From NCBI GenBank assembly GCA_033344895.1, contig JAWPMN010000001.1:3356001-3420000 (forward strand): a stretch of 64,000 nt of DNA. The letters run 5' to 3'. Of this stretch, positions 49,786 through 59,005 are shown one piece after another. The translations under genes and the position numbers were made by a program. Under the pieces are notes generated by a model. That model was given only the letters and a program-made list of their open reading frames with translations, was not told where the DNA came from and did no database searches. Positions within the stretch are counted from its first letter, which is position 1, and each line of letters starts with the position of its first letter. This DNA comes from Alphaproteobacteria bacterium. Lineage in GTDB: Bacteria; Pseudomonadota; Alphaproteobacteria; UBA8366; Aestuariispiraceae.

Positions 49786-50558
49786 ATTCGGAGACATTCT
49801 TCGAGTATGTAACCGGCCATCGGCTGGAATGCGCATGGTATCCGCCGCGGGTGGATGGGCCTGCCCTGGTCATCCTGCATGAGGGGCTGGGGTCGGTCGC
49901 CATGTGGCGCGACTTCCCGGAAAAGCTGGCCGAAAGGACGGGGCGGGGCGTTCTGGTCTATTCGCGATACGGTTATGGCCGGTCGACGCCTTGTACGACC
50001 CACCCGGTCGGTGACCGCTACATGCACCGCGAGGCGTTGGAGGCACTGCCTGAACTGCTCGACCGGCGGGGACTGGACCGCCCGATCCTGGTCGGACATT
50101 CGGACGGCGGCTCAATCGCCCTGATCCATGCCGGCGGGGCGAACCGTCCCGTGGGAGGGGTGGTGACCCTGGCAGCCCATGTCTTCAACGAGGATGTCTG
50201 CGTTGCGTCCATCGAACAGGCGAAGAAGGCGTTCGAGACAACGGACCTGAAGGACAGGCTGGGTCGATACCATGACGATCCGGAAGGTGCGTTCTGGCTC
50301 TGGAATCAGGCCTGGCTGGCGCCGAGTTTCCGCCACTGGAACATCGAGGAATTCCTGCCCCGGATCAGCTGCCCGGTTCTGGCGATTCAGGGCGCGCAGG
50401 ACGAATACGGAACCCAGGCACAGATCGACGCGATCGGCAGACAGGTTGCCGGTCCGTGCGAAACCCGTATCCTGCCGGACTGTCGCCATTCCCCCCATCG
50501 CGATCAACCGGAACAGACGGTAGACCTGATAGCGGAATTCGCCGCGGCCATCCGCTGA
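49782..50558 (+). CDS. Alpha/beta hydrolase
   Basis: The 258-residue protein has an alpha/beta-hydrolase core: HEGLGSVAMWRDFPEKL near the oxyanion loop, the nucleophile elbow VGHSDGGS and a C-terminal His in CRHSPHRDQP; an Asp in IQGAQDEYG is probably the acid. There is no signal peptide. It overlaps the benzoate-CoA ligase by four bases, so it is made together with it. It may hydrolyse an aromatic ester or a wrongly formed CoA thioester. The specific substrate is unknown. Confidence 0.88.
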   Translation: MNSETFFEYVTGHRLECAWYPPRVDGPALVILHEGLGSVAMWRDFPEKLAERTGRGVLVYSRYGYGRSTPCTTHPVGDRYMHREALEALPELLDRRGLDRPILVGHSDGGSIALIHAGGANRPVGGVVTLAAHVFNEDVCVASIEQAKKAFETTDLKDRLGRYHDDPEGAFWLWNQAWLAPSFRHWNIEEFLPRISCPVLAIQGAQDEYGTQAQIDAIGRQVAGPCETRILPDCRHSPHRDQPEQTVDLIAEFAAAIR

Positions 50559-50592
50559 CGCATACCCCGCCGGACGCACTGCAAGGATTGTC

Positions 50593-51648
50593 ATGACGTC
50601 GATTTCGTTCAAGCCGGAGCCGATCCATCACCCCTGGGACGATGCGCCGCCGCCCGGCGAAATGATCGAGGTGGCGCCGGGCGTACACTGGCTGCGCATG
50701 CCGATGCCGATTTCCCTGGACCACATCAATCTGTGGCTGATCGAGGACGGTGAGGAATGGGTCATCGTCGATACCGGCTTCGGAACCGACCATACGTGCG
50801 AACTATGGCACCAGCTATTCGAAGGGCCGGCCAAGGACCGGCGTCCCGGACGGCTGATCTGCACGCATCACCATCCGGATCATTTCGGTCAGGCCGGTTG
50901 GTTGGCCCGAACATACGGCATTCCCTGCCTGATGACCGAAAAGGAATGGCTGGTCGGAACCCTGCTGGAGAAAATGAGCAACGAGGTTTTCGCGGCAGGG
51001 CAGGATCGTTTCTATATCCAGCATGGCGTCCCTTCCGACGTGCGTGACCGGCTGAAGGCGGTCGGCAACGAATACCGCAACTGCATCCACGATCCACCGG
51101 ACGGTTTCATCCGAATTCGCGATGGACAGGACTTGTCGATCGGTGGCCGCACCTGGCATGTCATGGCGCTGGAAGGGCATAGCGAAAACCTGGCGGGTCT
51201 CTACTGCCCCGATCTGCGTGTCTTCATCGCCGGGGATCAGGTTCTGCCCAAGATCAGCCCGAATATCTCAGTGCATTGGTTCAAGGACGGCACGGAACCG
51301 TTGAGCGATTTCCTGGACAGTCTGGATCGCATCGCCGACACACTGCCGGCGGATACGCTGGTCCTGCCGTCCCACAAGCTGCCTTTTGTCGGCGTGCATA
51401 GGCGCATCGCGGAACTGCAGGAACATCACCGCGACCGCCTGCAGGACCTGATCGATGCGCTGGAAGACGGTACGGCGAGGGACGCCTGGGAGCTGATGCC
51501 GGCGATTTTCCCGCGAACGATCGGCGATGAGCACGTCATGTTTGCGCTGGGGGAGAGTGTTGCCCATCTGGACCACCTGGCTGCGCAGGGAACGGTCCGG
51601 AAGGAAAGAATGGACGACAAGATACTCTATCGGAGAGGCGAAAGATGA
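50593..51648 (+). CDS. Metallo-beta-lactamase-fold hydrolase
   Basis: The 351-residue protein has the zinc-binding motif THHHPDHFGQ, the early LWLIEDGEEWVIVDTGFGTD, a later EGHSENLAGLYC and GDQVLP metal ligands, and a C-terminal helical extension (about 260-351). Family members hydrolyse thioesters, lactones or phosphodiesters. In a cluster with CoA ligase and MaoC proteins, a thioesterase role is possible. Its stop overlaps the MaoC start by four bases, showing translational coupling. Confidence 0.88.
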   Translation: MTSISFKPEPIHHPWDDAPPPGEMIEVAPGVHWLRMPMPISLDHINLWLIEDGEEWVIVDTGFGTDHTCELWHQLFEGPAKDRRPGRLICTHHHPDHFGQAGWLARTYGIPCLMTEKEWLVGTLLEKMSNEVFAAGQDRFYIQHGVPSDVRDRLKAVGNEYRNCIHDPPDGFIRIRDGQDLSIGGRTWHVMALEGHSENLAGLYCPDLRVFIAGDQVLPKISPNISVHWFKDGTEPLSDFLDSLDRIADTLPADTLVLPSHKLPFVGVHRRIAELQEHHRDRLQDLIDALEDGTARDAWELMPAIFPRTIGDEHVMFALGESVAHLDHLAAQGTVRKERMDDKILYRRGER

Positions 51649-52097
51649 CAGGGCGCTATATCGAGGATTACACGGTGGGGGAGGTAATCGTCGCGCCGCC
51701 CGTTCGTTTCGATGAGGATTACATTGTCGGTTTCGCCACGGAATACGACCCGCAGGCGATCCATACCGACAAGGACTATGCCGAAAGCGGGCCGTTCGGC
51801 GGCCTGATTGCCAGCGGATTTCAGACGGTGGCTGCCAGTTTTGCCTCCTTCCTGCGCATGGGATTGTTCAAGGATGTGTCCCTGGCCGGCCCCGGTATGG
51901 ATGAAATCCGCTGGGTTCGGCCGGTACGACCCGGGGATGAACTGACGCCCCACGTGACCGTCGCGGAGGCGCGCAAATCGCGTTCGAAACCGGATCGCGG
52001 AATTCTGCACCTGTCCTGGGACGTTCGGAACCAGGAAGGCGACACGGTTCTGACCATGACTTCCATGACCATGATCAAGGCGCGCCATGTCGACTAA
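51645..52097 (+). CDS. MaoC family dehydratase
   Basis: The 150-residue hot-dog protein has the hydratase motif EYDPQAIHTDKDYAE (Asp and His) followed by GPFGGLIASGFQT, and a C-terminal ending typical of MaoC-like enoyl-CoA hydratases. It probably hydrates an unsaturated CoA thioester in the cluster's pathway. It overlaps the upstream hydrolase by four bases and the downstream reductase by eleven bases, implying tight co-translation of the three enzymes. Confidence 0.88.
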   Translation: MTGRYIEDYTVGEVIVAPPVRFDEDYIVGFATEYDPQAIHTDKDYAESGPFGGLIASGFQTVAASFASFLRMGLFKDVSLAGPGMDEIRWVRPVRPGDELTPHVTVAEARKSRSKPDRGILHLSWDVRNQEGDTVLTMTSMTMIKARHVD

Positions 52098-54084
52098 TCC
52101 TTACCGGCACGTGTTTCAGCCCGTTCAGGTCGGCAGCCATATCCTGCCCAACCGCATCGTCATGGGCTCCATGCATACCGGGTTGGAAGAGCGCGACGAC
52201 GGGGTCGAACGGTTGGCCGCCTTCTACGGTGAGCGTGCCGAACAGGGCTGCGCTCTGATCGTCACCGGCGGTTTTTCGGTCAATGACGCGGGCAAGCTGA
52301 ATGCGCATGCCGCCAGCTTCGATACGCCGGAAATGGCGGAGGCTCACAAGCCCGTGCCCGCCGCCGTCCATGCCCATGGCGGCCGGATCCTGCTGCAATT
52401 GCTCCATGCCGGACGTTACAGCTATCACTCCAACCTTGTTGCGCCGTCGCCGATCCGCGCACCGATCAACAAAAACACGCCAAGGGAACTGACCGGGGAG
52501 GAGATCGAGCGGACGATCCGGGATTTCGCCGCCTCGTCTGTTCTGGCGCGCGATGCCGGTTACGACGGCGTCGAGATCATGGGTTCCGAAGGCTACCTGA
52601 TCAACGAATTCACCGCGCCCTGCACCAACCACCGAACCGACCGGTGGGGCGGTTCCTTCGAAAACCGCATCCGCTTCCCGCTGGAAATCGTGAAGGCAGT
52701 GCGGGCCGCCGTCGGTCCGGATTTCATCATCATGTACCGCCTTTCCGTCCTGGACATCGTCGAGGGCGGTAGTCCCCTGTCCGAGGTTCGGGATCTGGCG
52801 CAACAGATCGAGGACGCCGGCGCCGATGTCATAAACTCCGGCATCGGTTGGCATGAGGCACGGGTTCCGACCATTGCCCAGGCCGTACCGCGGGCCGGTT
52901 TCGCCTGGGCGACGGCGAGGGTGCGCGACGCGCTGAAGTCGATTCCCATCGTCGCCGTGAACCGGATCAATACGCCGGAAACAGCGGAAGCCATCCTGGC
53001 GAATGGCGAGGCGGACATGGTCAGCATGGCGCGCCCATTCCTGGCCGACCCGGCTTTCGTATCGAAATCGGAAAATGGCCGTTCGGATCGGATCAACACC
53101 TGCATCGCCTGCAACCAGGCCTGTCTGGACAACTACTTCCTGGGCAAGGTCTCGTCCTGCCTGGTCAATCCCCGTGCCTGCAGTGAGACACTGATTTCCG
53201 TGACGCCCGCACCGCAGATCAAGTGTGTCGCCGTGGTGGGCGCGGGACCGGCCGGGCTGTCGGCGGCGGAAACACTGGCTGTCCGCGGACACAGGGTCAC
53301 CCTGTTCGAAAGCAACGGCCATATCGGCGGACAGTTCGCACTTGCCCGTGCGATTCCCGGCAAGCAGGAATTCGCCGAGACGCTGCGCTATTTCACGGTA
53401 CGCCTGGATGAACTCGGGGTGGATCTGCGCCTTGGGACCAGGGCGACCGAAGAGGAACTCAAGCAGTATGACGCCGTGATCCTTGCGACGGGCGTCGTGC
53501 CGCGCATCCCGCAAATCGACGGGGTCGACCACCCCAGCGTCATGACCTATGCCGATCTGCTATCCGGGGCGCGCGACCCGGGGCAGCGGGTCGCGGTGGT
53601 CGGCGCCGGCGGAATCGGGGTCGATGTGTCGGTGTTCCTGGCGGAGGAGAAATCCGCCGCCCATATGGACCCGGAAGCCTTTCGGCGGCACTGGGGCGTG
53701 GATGGGCCGGCGGAGAACCCGCCACCGCCGCGCGAGATCACGTTGCTGCAACGCCGTCCCGGAAAGATGGGGATCGGACCGGGCAAGACGACCGGCTGGG
53801 TCCACCGTCTGACACTGACCAAGGCGCGGGTCGAAATGATCCCGGAAGTGATCTACGAGCAGATCGATGACCGTGGCCTGACCATTTCCACCGGCGGTGA
53901 ACGTCGGGTTATCGCCTGCGACAGCATCGTTCTGTGTGCCGGGCAGGAATCGGTGACCGATCTGCAGGCGCCGATGGAAGCGGCAGGGGTTCCGGTGCAC
54001 GTGATCGGTGGGGCCAAGCTGGCGGCGGAGGTCGACGCCGAACGCGCAATCCGGGAGGGCATCGACGCAGCGGCGGCGGTCTAG
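52087..54084 (+). CDS. NADH:flavin oxidoreductase, 2,4-dienoyl-CoA reductase type
   Basis: The 665-residue protein has an FMN-binding TIM barrel of the old-yellow-enzyme family (1-330, with LLHAGRYSYHS, GSEGYLINEFTAP and MARPFLADP). A Cys cluster for a 4Fe-4S centre follows (CIACNQACLDNYF, then SSC near 356), and then a FAD/NAD domain (VAVVGAGPAGLSAAETL). This is the FadH-type architecture that reduces 2,4-dienoyl-CoA; related enzymes act on trimethylamine or other enones. With benzoate-CoA ligase and MaoC in the same run, a role in reducing a dienoyl-CoA intermediate is plausible. Its stop shares CTAG with the convergent gene. Confidence 0.88.
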   Translation: MSTNPYRHVFQPVQVGSHILPNRIVMGSMHTGLEERDDGVERLAAFYGERAEQGCALIVTGGFSVNDAGKLNAHAASFDTPEMAEAHKPVPAAVHAHGGRILLQLLHAGRYSYHSNLVAPSPIRAPINKNTPRELTGEEIERTIRDFAASSVLARDAGYDGVEIMGSEGYLINEFTAPCTNHRTDRWGGSFENRIRFPLEIVKAVRAAVGPDFIIMYRLSVLDIVEGGSPLSEVRDLAQQIEDAGADVINSGIGWHEARVPTIAQAVPRAGFAWATARVRDALKSIPIVAVNRINTPETAEAILANGEADMVSMARPFLADPAFVSKSENGRSDRINTCIACNQACLDNYFLGKVSSCLVNPRACSETLISVTPAPQIKCVAVVGAGPAGLSAAETLAVRGHRVTLFESNGHIGGQFALARAIPGKQEFAETLRYFTVRLDELGVDLRLGTRATEEELKQYDAVILATGVVPRIPQIDGVDHPSVMTYADLLSGARDPGQRVAVVGAGGIGVDVSVFLAEEKSAAHMDPEAFRRHWGVDGPAENPPPPREITLLQRRPGKMGIGPGKTTGWVHRLTLTKARVEMIPEVIYEQIDDRGLTISTGGERRVIACDSIVLCAGQESVTDLQAPMEAAGVPVHVIGGAKLAAEVDAERAIREGIDAAAAV

Positions 54085-55154
54085 CTTTCCTGCGGGGGGG
54101 CCTGCGGCTGGTCGTCGACGAATTTGCGATAGGCCAGTGGCGCGGCGATTACGACATAGATGATCCGGACCACGTGATGGGTCGCCACGAAGGCGACATC
54201 GACGCCCAGGGCCAGAGCGACGAGGCTCATTTCCGCCAGACCGCCTGGCGAATAGGCCAGGATGGCGCTTTCGATCGGTGTCGCGCTGATCAGATAGACC
54301 GTCACGGCAAACACCGCGGTGACGGCCAGCAGGATCGCGGTTGAGCCAACGCTCATCAGGATAGTGCGCAGAACTTCGGCACGTTCCGTGCCGGCGAATC
54401 GGCAGCCGATGATCGTTCCCATGACCCATTGTGCGGTGTTGACGATCAACATGGGGGGCTGGGCGGAGGTGATGCCGCTGAGGTGCAGGGCAGCGCTGGC
54501 CAGCATAGGGCCGACCAGCATCGGGGCGGGAATCCGCAGCCAGCGCGCCACGGGCAGACCCAATGTGCACAGGCCCAGCAGCACGTAATCCTTCAGCGCG
54601 ACATCGCCGAGGCCGACACCGAAACGGGACCTGTCGGTCATGTCGATTTCCGATGTCAGGCGAAACAGGATCGGAATGGTCAGGACCGTCAGCAGGATGC
54701 GGCTGGCATGGGTCAGGACGATGCGCCGGTCGTCGCCGCCCATTTCCTTGCCGACGATCATCATCTCGTTCAGGCCGCCCGGCATGGCCGCGAAATAGGC
54801 TGTCGGCCGGTCATAGCCCGCGATGCGCCGGAAGAACGGATAGCAGCACGCCCCGCCAACGGCGACGTAAACCGCCAGCAGGCTCAGGCTGATGGCCCAC
54901 TGGCCGGCGCGATCCAGCATCTCCGGCGCAAATCCGGATCCCAGCATGACACCCAGCACGGTGACCATGAGGGGACGCAAGGGCATCGGTCCCTTCACCG
55001 GCGCGCCAAAGATCGAGGCGACGGTACAGACGATCATCGGGCCCAGCATCCAGGGCAGGGGAACCGTCAGATGATCAGCGACAAAACCGCCGATCGCCCC
55101 CAGACCGAGCGCGAACGCGATCTTGGGCAGGGAGTCCAGGGAAGGAAGGGTCAT
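54081..55154 (-). CDS. AbrB-family membrane protein (putative transporter)
   Basis: The 357-residue protein has about ten hydrophobic helices in two similar halves. The repeated motif LPWMLGPMIV in the first half is echoed by APMLVGPMLAS in the second, the duplication typical of the AbrB family (COG3180). It has MPGGLNEMMIVG and SPGGLAEMSLV in the same places. Members are described as ammonia monooxygenase-like or putative permeases; the substrate is unknown. It overlaps the upstream aspartoacylase gene by four bases. Confidence 0.88.
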   Translation of the reverse strand: MTLPSLDSLPKIAFALGLGAIGGFVADHLTVPLPWMLGPMIVCTVASIFGAPVKGPMPLRPLMVTVLGVMLGSGFAPEMLDRAGQWAISLSLLAVYVAVGGACCYPFFRRIAGYDRPTAYFAAMPGGLNEMMIVGKEMGGDDRRIVLTHASRILLTVLTIPILFRLTSEIDMTDRSRFGVGLGDVALKDYVLLGLCTLGLPVARWLRIPAPMLVGPMLASAALHLSGITSAQPPMLIVNTAQWVMGTIIGCRFAGTERAEVLRTILMSVGSTAILLAVTAVFAVTVYLISATPIESAILAYSPGGLAEMSLVALALGVDVAFVATHHVVRIIYVVIAAPLAYRKFVDDQPQAPPQES

Positions 55155-56092
55155 ATACGCGGTATCTCTCTGGCCAGGCGCACGGCGGTCTGACCCGGCG
55201 CGGCACCATGGGTCGGCATGATCAGGACGCAGTCGTCATAGGGCGTCAGGATAGGCATGTCGCCATCGATGGCAATCCGCGTCCCGGCACGGTCGATGGA
55301 TTCCAACCCCTGGAAGTCCGCCGCGAATCTGAAGTTCGGTGTCATGACTGTCACGGCTTCGGTTACTTCCAGTACGGTCTGGCGCGGCGCAGGGGGGACG
55401 CCGCCCTTCACCATGCCCAGATGCCGCAGGAAGAGCCGGGTTACGTCCCGCGCGCAATCCACGGTGGCCCGTTGCCAGTGCTGGCCGCATTCAACCAGGA
55501 GAGAGGTCGGTCCGGGGCCGTCGCCGGTGAATGGCGTGTAGTCCCGCATCCGTTTTCCGGCTACGTGCCCGGCGTCCCGGACCACCGCGGCCGGTGCTCC
55601 CAGCGCCAGGGCGAGGGACAGGGAGCGATCCGACAGGCCGGCGAGGCTCATCGGCGCGGAGTAGCTGCTGGTCGAATGCAGGTCCAGCAGCATGTCGACG
55701 TCATTCAGCAGCGGGCGAACTTCACGCGCGCGTCGGAGTTCTGTGGTGTCTCCGGGGCCGTTCAGCCGGTCTTCAGTCCAGACCCGGTTCAGATCCTCGT
55801 CGACATAGCGTGAGCCGTCCGGATGGCGGCAGGAAAAGGATTCGTAGGCGGCGACATTCATGAAGGCCAGGATCAGGCGGCCCTTCAGCGGTCGAAATCC
55901 GCAACGCAGCAACTCGTCCAGGATGATCGCGCCGCACAGTTCGTTGCCGTGCACCACGGCGGAAATCATCGCGGTGGGCCCGGGTTCCGCACCTTCGAGG
56001 ACATGAGTGTAGGGAATTCCGGTCGCGCTTGCTCCATGCGGCGCGATGTCGGGCGGGTCGATGGCGACCCGGGGATCTTTGCGGAACTCCAT
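55151..56092 (-). CDS. Aspartoacylase/succinylglutamate desuccinylase family zinc enzyme
   Basis: The 313-residue protein has the zinc motif His-Gly-Asn-Glu in VVHGNELCGA (His and Glu ligands), the third ligand in LLDLHSTSSYS and a C-terminal beta-barrel ending PTHGAAPGQTAVRLA. The family removes acyl groups from N-acyl amino acids. It has no signal peptide. The start ATG lacks a clear ribosome site. It forms a coupled pair with the AbrB-type membrane protein, suggesting uptake and deacylation of an acyl-amino compound, an inference. Confidence 0.87.
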   Translation of the reverse strand: MEFRKDPRVAIDPPDIAPHGASATGIPYTHVLEGAEPGPTAMISAVVHGNELCGAIILDELLRCGFRPLKGRLILAFMNVAAYESFSCRHPDGSRYVDEDLNRVWTEDRLNGPGDTTELRRAREVRPLLNDVDMLLDLHSTSSYSAPMSLAGLSDRSLSLALALGAPAAVVRDAGHVAGKRMRDYTPFTGDGPGPTSLLVECGQHWQRATVDCARDVTRLFLRHLGMVKGGVPPAPRQTVLEVTEAVTVMTPNFRFAADFQGLESIDRAGTRIAIDGDMPILTPYDDCVLIMPTHGAAPGQTAVRLAREIPRI

Positions 56093-56178
56093 GCTGCGCA
56101 GGATAATCCCGCCCCGGAACGCTTACCACCGCACGGCTCAGGCAATCAGTTGTGATGTCCTGTTGAAAACGACCTGTT

Positions 56179-57885
56179 TTATCGGGGAACTTCCTCCGGG
56201 AAGTAACGAAGCATTGTCAGGATCGGATTCGGCGCCGCCTGGCCCAGGCCGCAGATGGACGCATCCATCATCGTCTTGGAGAGCTGTTCCAGCAATGGCA
56301 CGTCCCATCGGGCCAATTCCATGAGCTTGACCGCCTTTTCCGTTCCGACACGGCAGGGCGTGCATTGCCCGCAGCTTTCATCCTCGAAAAACTTCATCAG
56401 GTTCAGCGCCACCGCGGGGATATCGTCCTGATCGGACAGGACAACGACGGCCGCGGAGCCGATGAAACAGCCGTGCGGCTGCAGCGTATCGAAGTCCAGC
56501 GGGATGTCGTCCATGCTTGCGGGCAGGATGCCGCCCGACGCGCCGCCCGGCAGATACCCCTTGAATGTGTGGCCGTCCAGCATGCCACCGCAATAGTCTT
56601 CGATCAGACGTCGGATCGTGATCCCGGCCGGCGCAAGTTTCACGCCCGGCTCCCGGACGCGTCCTGAAACCGAAAAACTGCGCAGTCCCTTGCGGTCGTT
56701 CTCGCCATGGCTTGCGAACCAGTCGGCGCCTTTTTCCAGGATTTCGGGCACCCAGTACAGGCTCTCGACATTGTTCACCAGGGTCGGTCGGCCGAAAATT
56801 CCGTCCTGCGCGACGAAGGGCGGGCGATGGCGGGGAAGGCCGCGTTTGCCCTCGATGGATTCGATCATCGCGCTTTCCTCGCCGCAGATATAAGCACCTG
56901 CGCCCCGGCGAATGACGATCTTCACATGATCGGACAGTCCTGCAGCTTCAACTTTCGCAATTTCCCGCTTCAGAACCTCGATGATGTCGGGATATTCGTC
57001 GCGCATATAGACGTAGACGGTCTCTGCCTCGACCGCCCAGGCACCGATCAGCATGCCTTCCAGGAACTGATGCGGACGACGGGCCAGATAATGGTGGTCC
57101 TTGATCGTACCGGGCTCGCCCTCATCGCCATTGACCGCCATCAGGCGCGGTTTCGCTTCCATCCGGACGAACTTCCACTTGCGCCCGGTCGGGAACCCCG
57201 CGCCGCCGAGACCGCGCAGATTGGCGTTCTCCAGCGTCTCAATGATCTTTTCGGCCGGTGTTTCACCGCCAAGGCAGGCTTTCAGCCGGGCGTAACCGCC
57301 TTCGGCGGTATAGGTGTCGAAATCCTGATAATTCGGGATGACGGGATGGGTGTCGCGGGCTTCGATCGCGGCGGTCAGGCTGTCGAAATCGGCCTGGACA
57401 TGATGCTTGTGGCCGACTTCCGCGACGGGGGCCTGGTGGCAGCGTCCCATGCAGGGGGCACGAATGACCCGAACGTCGTCGCCGGCCCAACCTTGCAGAT
57501 CGCTCAGGAGCTTCTGGGCGCCCAGCATCTCACAGGTCAGCGAATCGCAGACCCGGACCGTCAATTCCGGCGGGGCCGGGTCGTCTTCCATCACAAGGTC
57601 GAAATGGGCGTAGAAGCTTGCGACCTCAAAAACCTCCGCCATGGGCAGGTTCATCTGGTCGGCCAACGCTGCCAGATGGCGTGCGTGAAGGCAGCCGAAA
57701 CGATCCTGAACCAGGTGCAGATGTTCGATCAGCAGATCGCGGTCGCGCGGCGCATCGCCCAACAGATCGGCGACTTCCTGCAAGGCGTCCGGGTCGATCT
57801 GGCGACCCTTCGGGTGCGGTGTCGTCTTGCGTCGGCCGAAGCCGGGGCTTCGGAATTGGCGAACGCTGTTATCGCCGTCGGGCAT
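56179..57885 (-). CDS. Fused NuoE-NuoF-type NADH dehydrogenase flavoprotein (FdsG/FdsB-like)
   Basis: The 568-residue protein joins a thioredoxin-like 2Fe-2S domain (about 25-165, with Cys ligands in DSLTCEMLGA and APCMGRCHQ) to an FMN/NADH-binding NuoF domain. The NuoF part has GLGGAGFPTGRKW, NGDEGEPGT, the GAGAYICGEESAM loop and a final 4Fe-4S motif SCGQCTPCRVG plus later Cys. Such fusions serve as diaphorase parts of formate dehydrogenases or hydrogenases. No formate dehydrogenase or hydrogenase large subunit lies in the window. The ATG at 57885 has AGGAG eight bases upstream; a TTG one codon earlier is not used. Confidence 0.9.
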   Translation of the reverse strand: MPDGDNSVRQFRSPGFGRRKTTPHPKGRQIDPDALQEVADLLGDAPRDRDLLIEHLHLVQDRFGCLHARHLAALADQMNLPMAEVFEVASFYAHFDLVMEDDPAPPELTVRVCDSLTCEMLGAQKLLSDLQGWAGDDVRVIRAPCMGRCHQAPVAEVGHKHHVQADFDSLTAAIEARDTHPVIPNYQDFDTYTAEGGYARLKACLGGETPAEKIIETLENANLRGLGGAGFPTGRKWKFVRMEAKPRLMAVNGDEGEPGTIKDHHYLARRPHQFLEGMLIGAWAVEAETVYVYMRDEYPDIIEVLKREIAKVEAAGLSDHVKIVIRRGAGAYICGEESAMIESIEGKRGLPRHRPPFVAQDGIFGRPTLVNNVESLYWVPEILEKGADWFASHGENDRKGLRSFSVSGRVREPGVKLAPAGITIRRLIEDYCGGMLDGHTFKGYLPGGASGGILPASMDDIPLDFDTLQPHGCFIGSAAVVVLSDQDDIPAVALNLMKFFEDESCGQCTPCRVGTEKAVKLMELARWDVPLLEQLSKTMMDASICGLGQAAPNPILTMLRYFPEEVPR

Positions 57886-58037
57886 CAATGCTCTCCTGCC
57901 GGTATCGAATACGCATAGAGTGAAGGTATGCGGCCGACAGGTAAACCTGTCCGCCCCATACTCGTTGGAACCACCGCGCAGACGGGCAGTACCATTGCCG
58001 AATTGTTTAACGGATGGCGGGTCGACCGTTCTGGCCG

Positions 58038-58238
58038 TTAAACGTCAATCTCTGCATCGGCCGCGACCAGCCCGACAACGGCGGTGTCGATCAGGACTTT
58101 GCCCCGGTCTTCGAAATTGACGGTTACCCGGGTTCCGACGCAGGATTGGACCTGTCCAATCCCCCAGTCCGGTGCGTCGGGATGACGGACATAGGCACCG
58201 GGCACGAGGCCCTGTTCGTCCGAATGGTCGGTGATCAT
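58038..58238 (-). CDS. DUF3553 family small protein
   Basis: The 66-residue protein has PGAYVRHPDAPDWGIGQVQS and RVTVNFEDRGKVLID, the pattern of the DUF3553 family, a small beta-barrel-like domain also found as part of some UvrD/CarD-like proteins. A GAGG ribosome site precedes the ATG at 58238. It diverges from chpT across about 90 bases. Function is unknown; a nucleic-acid or protein-binding role is possible. Confidence 0.82.
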   Translation of the reverse strand: MITDHSDEQGLVPGAYVRHPDAPDWGIGQVQSCVGTRVTVNFEDRGKVLIDTAVVGLVAADAEIDV

Positions 58239-58327
58239 GGGTTCCCTCGCTCCTCACGCTCAATCTGTCGATCTGATTGTGCAGTGCAATATATCATGCG
58301 TTGATTCGAATAATGAGGCCAGTAAAA

Positions 58328-59005
58328 ATGACTTTTGGTTCCCAGATGCCCCCGATCGCACCGGATTCCGATCCACAGCCGATTTCTTTCGAAGTGGCGC
58401 TCGCCGACCTTACGGCGTCCCGGATGGCGCATGAGATTGTCGGACCCGTCGGCGCGATCTCGAACGGGCTTGAGCTGATGGAAGAACTGGGAGCCGATGC
58501 TGGCGACGACGCATTAAAGCTGGTCGCGGACAGTGCGCGTCAGGCCGGCGCCCGGCTGCAGTTCTATCGCATGGCCTATGGACGGTCCGGATACGGGATC
58601 ACGAACATGGCGCAATTGCGCGCCGCTGCCTCCGCATTCTTTGACGAGGCGCCGCATCACGATCTTTCCTGGCCGTTACCGCCGGTTTTGCCGTCTCTGG
58701 ATGACGGGGCGGGCCGGGTGATTCTGATCCTGACCGAACTGGCCCGGGATTGCCTGGTGCGTGGCGGAACCGTTCGGGTTTCGACCTCGGACGATACGGT
58801 CGACGTCATGGCGCAGGGCCAGGGAGCGCAGTTGGAGGAGTCGCTGGCCCGGGCCCTCGATGGTCGGATGGATGCCTCTGATTTGACACCCCGAACCGTC
58901 CATGCGGCGCTGGCACGCACGTTTGCCGGGGAGATCGGCTATCGGGTCGCGGTCAAAGCAGAAACAGAAACTGTCACTTTGTCGCTCGTTCGGGCGATTG
59001 GTTAA
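58328..59005 (+). CDS. chpT: Histidine phosphotransferase ChpT
   Basis: This 225-residue protein relays phosphate from CckA to CtrA and CpdR in Alphaproteobacteria. The phosphorylated His is His35 in RMAHEIVGPVGAISNGLEL, a pattern typical of ChpT, followed by a degenerate ATPase-like domain without ATP-binding motifs. The ATG at 58328 follows GAGG at usable spacing; in-frame upstream starts lie in AT-rich promoter DNA. It is 93 bp upstream of cheA and may be co-transcribed. In many relatives CtrA controls motility, which fits a position next to chemotaxis genes. Confidence 0.9.
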   Translation: MTFGSQMPPIAPDSDPQPISFEVALADLTASRMAHEIVGPVGAISNGLELMEELGADAGDDALKLVADSARQAGARLQFYRMAYGRSGYGITNMAQLRAAASAFFDEAPHHDLSWPLPPVLPSLDDGAGRVILILTELARDCLVRGGTVRVSTSDDTVDVMAQGQGAQLEESLARALDGRMDASDLTPRTVHAALARTFAGEIGYRVAVKAETETVTLSLVRAIG

